A stretch of DNA of 64,000 bases from Bombyx mori (lineage: Eukaryota; Arthropoda; Insecta; Lepidoptera; Bombycidae), in the NCBI RefSeq assembly GCF_030269925.1, contig NC_085118.1, positions 15,311,001 to 15,375,000 of the forward strand. The letters are read 5' to 3'. A model generated the notes under the pieces. That model had not been told where the DNA came from. It was given only the letters and a program-made list of their open reading frames with translations, and searched no databases. Shown here piece by piece: positions 38,701 through 50,700 of this stretch. Every line of letters starts with the position of its first letter. Within the stretch, counting starts at the first letter, position 1. Made by a program: the position numbers and the translations under genes.

Positions 38701-41700
38701 ACTCATTATCTGTACTAGTAAAGTAGCAAAATACATCAAAATATGAATTTAAATTTACCTACCTTTTCAGGGGAAGAAAGTAAACTGGCTCTCAATTCGA
38801 AATACACAGGGAACAAGTTCTCATCGTGCGAACTGGCCGTCAACGGGTTCCTGCTCTTCTTTATTTTGGTATTACTCATCGAGATGGTCGTGTCTTTGAT
38901 CGCCAAGCTTGTCATAGAGCACAGGAACCCCGAGAAGGACCTGTACCTCGGTCCGGGCACCACGTTCCCGCCGCACGTCTCCGACCTACTTCAGGATCTT
39001 TTCTCGTTTCTGCTGCTATATTATTATATCATACCGATGTCTCTGTACGTGACCATCGAGCTTTATAAATTTATAGGTGAGCTTCTGTGGACAGTTCGAC
39101 AGTTCTTAGTAATTATTTAGTATCTATTTCTATTTCCTATTATAGCCTAGCACTGAACTTATTTCGCCAATTCATAGCGAAACTTTGTTAAGGACGTTTG
39201 ACACAAAGCATCCGAGCTTTAGACTAAATTATAAATCCAACCATCAACATATACGATATATCGACACTTGAAAGGCAAACGTGACTAAGCGGCAATGCGT
39301 GAACTTTACAGTAGACTAATTTAAAGTTGAAATTAATTTAAAATATTCATAAGGAATACCTGAAAAAAATTCTATATTAACGAATCTAGCTGTAGGATTT
39401 TAATGATTTTAATAGACATAGAAATATTTTTGCAATCGAATATGGTTATTGCCTATCATTTATGTACAAAGCAGTTATTGTCGCTTAGTCACGTTTGCCT
39501 TTCAAGCGTCGATATGTATGTGGATGTGGACGAAAAAAAACTGCGTGGGTAACTTAATTAACACGTTAAAACGGTCAGGTATGCCATATATCATAAACAA
39601 AAAAATGAGTTGTTAAACTTCACTGAGAAAAGTCTACGGTAAAGGAAATCTATAGATTAGTATAGATTGACTAGGACTATTCATGAGAATATGAACTACA
39701 ATAATTACGTCATAAATTAGTTTATTATTTTAATGGATTTATCATCAAACTGATAATGCTGAATATTAACAGTAGTCATACTATGCTTCATACAAATAAC
39801 AATTTAGACAGTTTCTAAAGTAATCAAATAAAACCATCGTCAAAAGGTAATTTAATATGTACATCCTTGACTCCAAAATTTACCTGAACGATTCTCAGGA
39901 GCACTATTTATCGGATGGGACGAAGACTTTCGCTGCGAGGACACAGGAAGACCGGCGATGGCCAACACATCGGACCTCAACGAAGAGCTAGGTCAGGTCG
40001 AGGTTTTGTTCTCAGACAAAACTGGCACCTTAACGAAAAACCTCATGGTGTTCAAGACATGTTCAATCAAAGGCAACGTTTACGAAGAGAGGAGTAACCA
40101 GCTGTACAACGTGGAAAGGTTTGAAGAGCCCGTCGATGTGCTTCAGGTCAGAGATTTCAAACTACACTCACTTTTCTGTTTTTTAGGTTTGTCCAAGGAT
40201 CTTGGGAACCTCTAAGTTATCCCACTGTCTTATTTTGGTGTGCCTTGGAAATTGTTTGAGATTATTTTTACTGGTGGTAAGACCTCTTGTGAATCCGCAC
40301 GGGTAGCTATCACTACCCCGCCTATTTCTGCCGTGAAGCAGTAATGCGTTTCGGTTTGAAGGGTGGGGCAGTCGTTGTAACTATACTGAAGCCTTAGAGC
40401 GTATATCTCAAGGTGGGTGGCGCATTTACGTTCTAGATGTCTATGGGCTCCAGTATCCACTTAACACCAGGTGGGCTGTGAGCTCGTCCACAAACCTAGG
40501 CAATAAAAAAAATAAAAAATTACTACGTACAGTAGCTCTGAAACGAATATCCCTCCAGTGATGTTTCCTGAGTGCTGTGAGATGTCCTTGGTTAAACGAC
40601 ATTGAAAAACAGTAATAAGCGGTAGGCAAGGCAGTGGCTCAGCTATCCTCTTGATGTTGCTGATGTTCATGAACATCGGTGAACACTCGGGTGGGTGGTG
40701 TGCTAGTCTACATTCAAAAAAAATTTTTTTTATTGCAGACGAGCATACTCCCCACTGATGGTGAGTGGTTACCATCGCCCAGCAATGCCAGGGCCAGAGC
40801 GAAGCCGCTACCTACCGTTTAGTACTATAAGCCAAGACACTGCCTACCGTTAAGTACTATAAGCTAAGCCACTGCCTACCGTTAAGTACTATAAGCCAAG
40901 CCACTGCCTATCGTTAAGTACTATAAGCCAAGCCACTGCCCATCATTACTCTAAGAGGGAATTGTTTGTTACTTACTACACAAACACTAAATACTACAAT
41001 ACGGTACTTCAATGTGATTTTTCAACGAAATTTGATTTGATGGTAGCCATCATTTAACCGTCACAAATAACCTTATATTTCAGACAGACATCAAATTTTT
41101 CTTCAAAATCCTCGCCCTGTGTCATTCGGTTCAAGTTTCCAGTGAAGACATGAAGAAGCTTAGCGCACGACTGTCTGGCGGAGGAGATACTCAACTGATG
41201 AACTTCTTTCGAAGGAAAAAACAAAATAAAAATCCCAACAACGGCGTACTGGACAATGTCAGTTGGGACTCGGCCTTGAAAGAAGCTGGCAGTAAAATGG
41301 ACTACCAAGGCAGCAGCCCCGATGAGAAAGCATTGGTGGAGGCCGCCGATAGAGTGGGAGTCACGTTTTTGGGCGAAGAGGGCAATAATCTCGTATTGAA
41401 AGTGGGTGAGAACACGGAAATGTATGAAAGATTGCAACTCATCGAATTCACTTCGGAGAGGAAGAGGATGTCAGTTATTCTTCGTGATAAAGACGGAAAG
41501 GTGAGTTCGCTGTTAAATGCATTAGCAATGTAACTTAATTATCGACTACTGTATTTTTCTTTGTTCAACTAAATGTGTCATTCGAAAATCGTCCTTTTTT
41601 CCGTTGACGAGTGAACGAGTTCATGGACCATCGGCTTTAAGTAGTCACCGGAGCCCATACAAATCACAACGTGACCGCCGCCATCCACCTTTAAGCTTGA

Positions 41701-44700
41701 GGCACAAGTCAATTGTAAAATATTGATCCGAACTCACAAGTCTTGTACTTTAAAGTAATTATTATTATATTTGGACTATGATTGTTATTATCTTGACATT
41801 TAAATTAATAATCAAACACGACTTCCGCCTCCCATTATAAAAGATAAGTATATTAATCTAGTAATCATTTCAGATATGGTTATTTTGCAAGGGAGCCGAA
41901 AGCTCTGTGTTTCCACTGTGCAAAGACTCGGCTCTGGTGGAGGAGGTGAACAGGGACATCAATGCGTTCGCAGTGAAGGGACTGCGGACATTAGCTATTG
42001 CTTACAGAGAGATTTCTGACGAGGAATACACTAGAGTCTCCGAAAGTGAGTACTCACTGTCTTATTTACATGATTTTCTTGGTCTGAGATTTCAAATACA
42101 ACGTACTGAGTTATTTTGATTATGAACGAGTAACATTAATTTTTTTTAATGAAAATAAAATAGATGATATCTTTTACCCTACAACTTTTCATCCGGTATT
42201 TTTTTAAATTTTTTTATCGTTTATTTATTGATAACCTGGTGTAAAGTGGTTACCGGAGACTATAATATCAACAACGTAAATGCCGTCACGCACCTCAAGA
42301 CATTCGTTCTAAGGTCTCAGTGTAGTTACAACGGCTGCCCCACCCTTCAAACCGAAACGCATTACTGCTTTACGGCAGAAATAGGCAGGGCGGTGGTACC
42401 TACCCGTCCGGACTCACATGAGGTCCTACCACCAGTAATTACGCAAATTACAATTTTGCGGGTTTGATGTTTATTAGTTACACGATATTATTCCTTCACC
42501 ACGGAAGTCAATCGTGATCATGATTGTGTTAAATATATATTTCATTAGAAAAATCTCTCATTGTGGTAATCAATGTTTCTTTCGATACAAAACAATTAAG
42601 GATTCGAAAGTATGATGCTTAATTCATCATCTCTAAGAAACGTATCCTTCTCCAGGCATAAAGCATGTAGACGGAAAGAGCGCGGAGGCTCTGCAGCAAC
42701 TCACCCAGCAGTACCGGGTTTTAGAACAACAACTGATATTAGTCGGCGCCACTGGAGTCGAGGACTGTCTGCAGGACGACGTGGCCGACACGCTCGCCTC
42801 CTTACGAAGAGCTGGCATCAAAACCTGGGTGCTCACTGGGGATAAGGTTAGTGAGTTCTCTAGGCGGGCTTATCACTAATGTCATAATACCGGTCACCGT
42901 CCTCGCCGAACTTGTCGCTTGCGACGAAGAGCTCGACGAGCGAATTAATCCATAGACACAGCCCACTGAGTTCCGATCCGATGGTAGACTCTGCATACAC
43001 TCTGCTCTGGTAAGCACTGCTCTTGCTAGAGCTAGGCTCCCGGTTTGAGCCTCGTGTGCTCACCTACACGTTAGGGTGAAGCTGAAGTAGCCTCTCAAGG
43101 CTATCAAAAGGTAGGTTAAGTGGTTACTGGAGCCCATAGACATCTACAACGTTAATGCCGCCACCCACCTTGAGATATAAGTTCTAAGGTCTGAGTATAA
43201 TTGTAACGGCTGCCCCACCCTTCAAACTGAAACGCATTACTGCTTCACGGCAGAATAAGGCAGGGTGTTGGTACCTACCCGTGCGGACTCATGCGAGGTT
43301 CTACCAGCAGTTTGTTTGTGTGTAGGTGGAAACAGCGCTCAACGTGGCCCAGTCGTGCGCGCACATATCGGAGACGGACCGGCGCATGTTCCTGGTCGGG
43401 GTGGAGTCGGCCGGCGCGCTGCTCGCCCACCTGGACGAGTGCCGCCGGATCGTCGCCGAGCCCGGCTACCGGGACCTCACGCTGGTGCTGGACGGGACCA
43501 GCATGACGCAGCTGCTGGACGCCGGCGCCGCGCAGGCCTTCGTCGATATATCGCTGCAGTGCAACGCCGTGCTGTGCTGCCGACTGTCGCCCATACAGAA
43601 GGCTAAGGTCGGTATACATGTACACACAAGGTATTTAGGCTTTTTTTTTTATCGCTTAGATGTGTGGACGAGCTCACAGCCCACCTGGTGTTAAGTGGTT
43701 ACTGGAACCCAAAGACATCCACAACGTAAATGTACCACCCACCTTGAGATATAAGTTCTAAGGTCTCAAGTATAGTTACAACGGCTGCCCCACCCTTCAA
43801 AGCGAAACGCATTACTGCTTCACGGCAGAAATAGGTGGAGTGGTAGTACCTACCCGCGCGGACTCACAAGAGGTCCTACCACCAGTACCAATGTCGATAT
43901 ACATGTATTTATGTTACGGTAAAAGTAGATATTTCGGCAAACGTACACATTTTCCGGTAAATGTACACATTTTCCGGTAAATGTACCTACACATTTTCCG
44001 GTAAATGTGCACATTTGCATCCTCGTTTGGGTAATGTGCATTTAGGGGGTCGATTGCTTCCCGCTTCCGTAGGTTTAACCCGCGATTCCTTACAAGTGAC
44101 CCCTGGGTGGTGCTAAACGGGAGCCGAAAACATAATCGGTGGTAGGACTAGTCCGACTGGCTGGCGACCACCCTCCAACTTGAGTCCGCCGCCAAATAGC
44201 CTAGCTGTGTTCCGGTGTGTGGGTTGGAGAGCCAGTTTTATTCCTTTCCTTTCCTCTTCCTTGTTGGGGGTGAATCTTGATGACACCTGGAACATGCGGA
44301 TCAGACGTGCGCGCGAGCTTGCGGGACGTGATTGTTTGACAGGGGTATAGGGAGACCCAGTGAAACGGTGTTCGCCGCCGCCCGCCGGTCAGTAGGGGAC
44401 CTGAACCCGGGTGTCACTACTAAACTCCGCCCCGGGAAGCTGTCCCGCCAACCGGTGTAAAATCCTGTCGTGCGGTCGTCGTGCCGGAGTCGGAGACCGG
44501 AGTGGATCCCGGCGATCGTACGCAGGGTGGACTGGGGGCCCTTCCATGCCCTGCGTCGGACTCTCACGGAACCCGTGATCGACCGCACACTATGTTCCGC
44601 GCTTTATTCAGGTGTTGTCATGTTTTCACTCCGAACATCCTACCTCACCTTATCCCACTCTCCAAAAAACAAAATGAAAATAAGAAAAAGAAAAAGGGCT

Positions 44701-47700
44701 ATATCGGCGATCCCCTATTCCACATTTAATGTGGATTTCAGCAATGTCAGGGGCCTACATAGCAACCTTGACGCCGTACACCACCACCTTGAGACGGCGC
44801 AGCCTGCCCTACTGTTTCTGACGGAGACACAGATATCTGCTCCGGATGATACCTCTTACCTTGAATACCCCGGCTACGTATTGGAGCACAACTTCCTGCG
44901 TAAAGCCGGGGTGTGTGTATTCGTCCGGGCTGATGTTTGTTGTCGCCGTCTACGAGGCCTCGAACAACGGGACCTGTCCCTCTTGTGGCTGCGCGTAGAT
45001 CACGGGGGTTGTACCCGAGTCTACGCGTGCCTGTACAGGTCCCACAGCAGTGATGCAGGTGCAGCTCTGATAGAGCATGTGCAAGAGGGGACTAACCGCG
45101 TGCTTGAGCAGTACCCATCTGCGGAGGTGGTGGTTCTTGGAGACTTTAACGCTCACCACCAAGAGTGGTTGGGGTCCAGAACCACTGACCTCCCGGGTCG
45201 GACTGCCTACGATTTCGCCTTGGCCTACGGCTTCTCCCAGCTGGTGACACAGCCCACCCGTGTCCCAGATATCGAGGAGCACGAGCCTTCTCTGTTGGAC
45301 CTTCTGCTGACCACGGATCCGGCCGGATACAGTGTGGTGGTCGACGCTCCGCTTGGATCGTCCGATCACTGCCTTATCCGTGCTGCCGTACCACTCTCTC
45401 GTCCTGGTCGTCGAACGACGACCGGGTATCGAAGAGTTTGGCGGTATATGTCAGCAGATTGGGATGGATTGCGTGAATTTTACGCATCCTACCCATGGGG
45501 GCGGTTCTGCTTTTCCTCTGCTGATCCTGACGTCTGTGCGGACCGTCTTAAAGACGTGGTGCTCCAGGGGATGGAATTGTTTGTTCCCTCTTCTGAAGTG
45601 CCCGTTGGGGGTCGCAGCAGACCCTGGTATAACAATGCCAGCAGGGATGCTGCACACCTCAAGCGGTCCGCATACGTGGCATGGGATGATGCCAGGAGGC
45701 GTCGGGATCCTAACATCTCAGAGGAAAGGCGGAAATATAACGCCGCCTCCAGGTCCTACAAGAAGGTAATTGCCAAGGCGAAGTCGGAGCACGTTGCTAG
45801 AGTTGGCGAGCGACTAAAAAGCTATCCCTCTGGGAGCCGTGCTTTTTGGTCGCTCGCCAAAGCTGCAGAAGGAAACTTTTGCAGGTCTAGTCTCCCACCA
45901 CTGCGCAAGTCCGATGACACTCTGGCCCACAGCGCGAAAGAGAAGGCTGACCTTCTGGTCAAACTCTTCGCCTCGAACTCGACTGTGGACGACGGGGGTG
46001 CCACACCACCGAACATCCCCCGGTGTGATAGCTCCCTGCCGGATATCTGCTTCACACAGTGTGCAGTCAGGCGGGAGCTCCGACTCCTGGACGTCCATAA
46101 GTCGAGTGGGCCAGACGGCATCCCCGCAGTGGTTCTGAAAAAGTGCGCCCCTGAGCTGACGCCTGCGCTAACGCGTTTGTATCGCCTCTCTTATAGCACT
46201 AACAGGGTTCCGTCTTCATGGAAGACCGCCCACGTCCACCCTATCCCCAAGAAGGGTGACCGGTCGGACCCATCGAGCTATAGGCCTATCGCGATAACTT
46301 CCTTGCTTTCCAAGGTGATGGAGCGAATAATAAACACACAACTCCTGAAGTATCTTGAAGATCGCCAGCTGATCAGTGACCGACAGTACGGTTTCCGTCA
46401 CGGTCGTTCAGCTGGCGATCTTCTTGTATACCTTACTGACAGGTGGGCTGAAGCCTTGGAGAGCAAGGGCGAGGCTCTTGCTGTGAGCCTTGATATCGCG
46501 AAGGCCTTCGACAGGGTCTGGCATAAGGCGCTTCTGTCGAAGCTACCATCTTACGGAATCCCCGAGGGTCTCTGCAAGTGGATCGCTAGCTTTCTGGATG
46601 GGCGGAGCATCACGGTCGTTGTAGACGGTGATTGTTCTGATACCATGACCATTAATGCTGGCGTTCCACAAGGTTCGGTGCTCTCCCCCACGCTTTTCAT
46701 CCTGTATATCAATGACATGCTGTCTATTGATGGCATGCATTGCTATGCGGATGACAGCACGGGGGATGCGCGATATATCGGCCATCAGAGTCTTTCTCGG
46801 AGCGTGGTGCAAGAGAGACGATCAAAACTTGTGTCTGAAGTGGAGAACTCTCTGGGGCGAGTCTCCGAGTGGGGTGAATCGAACTTAGTTCAATTCAACC
46901 CGTTGAAGACACAAGTTTGCGCGTTCACTGCGAAGAAGGACCCCTTTGTCATGGCGCCGCAATTCCAAGGAGTATCCCTGCAACCTTCCGCGAGCATCGG
47001 GATACTTGGGGTCGACATTTCGAGTGATGTCCAATTTCGGAGTCATTTGGAAGGCAAAGCCAAGTTGGCGTCCAAAATGCTGGGAGTCCTCAACAGAGCG
47101 AAGCGGTATTTCACGCCTGGACAAAGACTTTTGCTTTATAAAGCACAAGTCCGGCCTCGCGTGGAGTACTGTTCCCATCTCTGGGCCGGGGCTCCCAAAT
47201 ACCAGCTTCTTCCATTTGACTCCATACAGAGGAGGGCCGTTCGAATCGTCGATAATCCCAATCTCGCGAATCGTTTGGAACCTTTGGGTCTGCGGAGGGA
47301 CTTCGGTTCCCTCTGTATTTTGTACCGAATGTTCCATGGGGAGTGCTCTGAGGAATTGTTCGAGATGATACCGGCATCTCGTTTTTACCATCGCACCGCC
47401 CGCCACCGGAGTAGAGTTCATCCATACTACCTGGAGCCACTGCGGTCATCGACAGTGCGTTTCCAGAGGTCTTTTCTGCCACGTACCATCCGGCTATGGA
47501 ATGAGCTCCCCTCCACGGTGTTTCCCGAGCGCTATGACATGTCCTTCTTCAAACGAGGCTTGTGGAGAGTATTAAGCGGTAGGCAGCGGCTTGGCTCTGC
47601 CCCTGGCATTGCTGAAGTCCATGGGCGACGGTAACCACTCACCATCAGGTGGGCCGTATGCTCGTCTGCCTACAAGGGCAATAAAAAAAAAAAAAAAAAA

Positions 47701-50700
47701 ATTCAACTAACATTTACCATTTCAAAGAACGGAAATGTACATTGCATTCACAATGACCATGTCGTTTTGGTAAATGTGAGCAGGGCATACAAAATACGAA
47801 ATCGCAAGTGCTAGTAATGTGGTGCGCATGCGCTTGCGCACACAACTACAGCCTAACTTAACCTAACCTACCATATTATATTATATAATATGTAAAGAGA
47901 TATTTTGTTCGTGAAATATTTTTTAATTTTTTAACAAAAAAATGTAAATGGCATTTTTTTATTAAAATAATTTTCGTTATTAAAGCCTTTTGTATTATGT
48001 TTATTTAAATAAATATTTTTTATTGCAACAACATTATAAATTTATTTGTATTCCAACTTTTCTTAAAACATGACCGTAGGAGTATACATTTACCAAAAGT
48101 GAAGGCAAGAGTACACATTTGCCGGGAAATGTACATAATATACCTACACTATATTCAGTTCACATATATCTAACTTTTTGGCAAATGTGCATATTTGCGG
48201 GTAAAAGTGTACATTTTCCAAGAGTGTACATTTACCGTAACATATATACACACAAGGTATTTAGGCATCTATTCAGTTGTTAATTTTTTTCTGTATGCAC
48301 CTGTTTAGAATTGCAATCCAGATTGTTATTTATGTTAAATATTAAAAACTTATAATTTCTATGGTTGTAATTTGTTTTGTGCATCAATATAAATAAATAA
48401 AAATAAAAAGATAAATTTTGTAAGTTACGCAAATCATAATTTACGCTCTCAATTCATTAGCGAATAAAAAACATGCGAAAATTTTATTACATGAATTTCT
48501 GAACACTCTTAACGTTATCCTACTATAGTGGTCATATTGATCTATCACAATATTCATTTTGCTACCTTCGATATCTTATGATATATTTTTGATACACGAT
48601 TGTCCTATGCACACAATGCGACGCGATACAATGGTGATTCAATTAAAAAGTGGATGATTACAGTAGACCACCAACGTTCATCAGATGTTCAAATTTCAGA
48701 TAGTGAGACTTATAAAGAGCAGTCCGCAGCATCCGATCACGGCCGCTATAGGCGACGGCGCTAATGACATCTCTATGATACAAGAGGCGCACGTCGGCTT
48801 CGGTATATTCGGAAGAGAGGGTCATCAGGCCGCGAGGTAACAGCAAACTTACAGTGACTGTTAAAACAGCTATGGCTTCACATGTTTCGTACATATTTAT
48901 TTATAGTCGTCAGCTTATGTACACGGGATTAAACGGATTGAATCGTAGATATATAACATAAGATTGGCTGGGTGGCCTAAAGGATAAGACGCCCGGGGCA
49001 TTCGTATCGAGTAATGTCGACTGTGCCGGGGTTCGAATCCCGCCGAATTTTCTTGATTAAATACGTACTTAACAAATGTAGAGAAATGACTTCCTCGGTG
49101 AAGGAATAACATCGCGTGATAAATATGAAGCCCGAAAAAAATTAAATTTGTATAATCCCTATACTAATACATTGTGACATAGATTTCAAGTCTCAAGACG
49201 ACATGCACGTTATGATGTCCATGGACCCTAGTGACCACTGAACACCAGATCAGCGTCAGCTAGTTCATACGTTGTAGCAATAATAATGAAATAAAATAAA
49301 AACTGACACACTTATCTTTGTTATATCGAACGAATTTTTTGGAAATTTTAAATAATAACCACATTTGTGTTATCGATATGTTTCTGCCGAGACCGAGTTA
49401 TGTATAAGTGAAAATTAGATAATGACCGAGCTTTGATCGGTTTTTTTTTTGAGAAATTGTGTTTTTTAGAAATTATGTTTAAATAAGAATTCCATATTGA
49501 TAAAATGATGAAATATGAATATTATTTTTCAATCTTACTGACAGAATAATAAAAAAATATGAACTGGTTACCTATTTAAAAAAAAAAAACCAAATTATCG
49601 ATAAAGTTGATTATTGAAAACATGAATAAAACTACATTTTCTGAAAATATAACGTAGCTATATAGCTCGATTTATCGCCCTCGAAATCTCCTGTATACTA
49701 AATTTTATGAAAATCGTTGGAGCCGTTTCCGAGATTCAGATTATATATATATACTAGCTGACTCGGCAGACTTCGTAGTGCCTCAATCGATAAACAAAAG
49801 ACCTAAACTTTTGTATAAAATACACTTAAAATAAACAAAAGGAATCCGTCCGACGGGAGACACATCAAAGGAAAAACAAAATGGTTATTTTTATTTAATT
49901 CCGAACATTTTCATATTTATTTAACCTTTTAAACCTTCTCTGGACCTCCACAAATAATTCAAGACCAAAATTAGCCAAATCGGTCCAGCCGTTCTCGAGT
50001 TTTAGCGAGACTAATGAACAGCAATTCATTTATATATATATATATATATTATATAAGAATTGCTCGTTGAAAGCTGATATAAGATAAATAAAAAATCTAC
50101 AATCGAAGATTTTGGTTCGTTCACAGATCCGCAGATTTCGCCATAACAAAATTTTCAATGATAAAAAAGTTTTTACTCGTGTTGGGACATTGGTACTATC
50201 AGCGGCTGGCGACGCTCATACACTACTTCTTCTACAAAAATCTAGTCTTAGGTAATATAATGGTAAGTGCTATCTTTTGGATTAAATTGTAGTGGTAAAA
50301 CATTAAATTAAATAATTACATTATATGGAATGTTGTCGTTGTTATTAAGTTCATCGTGATGATATATTAACTCGAGAACTCGCAGAAAGTACAACATAAA
50401 TGTAATATGGATAAGTGGCCTTGTTGTGTAAAATAAACAAAATTCACTTATTTAGGAATCCCTGATTACTTGATTTGAACAATAAATAAAAGAAGAAACA
50501 ATAGTTAAAAGATTACATTATTAGATGGGATTAGCAAAAAAGTTTGATGGATTGACCTTGGGTAGGTTAATCAAGTTGCCTGTTCTATATGCTGCTTGAT
50601 GGGGCTGCCAGGGCCGGATTTGATTTAATTAAATTAAAATAACACAGTTCAAATGTTATTTGTAATATTAACACATTATGAACCTATGGTATTATAAAAT

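Noticed and set aside
40804..40950. Considered as a CRISPR-like array because of regular short repeats.
   Set aside because: The repeats are directly adjacent without spacers and derive from a LINE tail; the DNA is animal nuclear.
44301..47482. Many long antisense frames opposite the LINE.
   Set aside because: They mirror the GC-rich + strand retrotransposon frame and have no motifs of their own.
48658..48894. 78-codon minus-strand frame.
   Set aside because: It lies exactly over flippase exon k, whose + strand encodes GDGAND; the antisense frame is a shadow.
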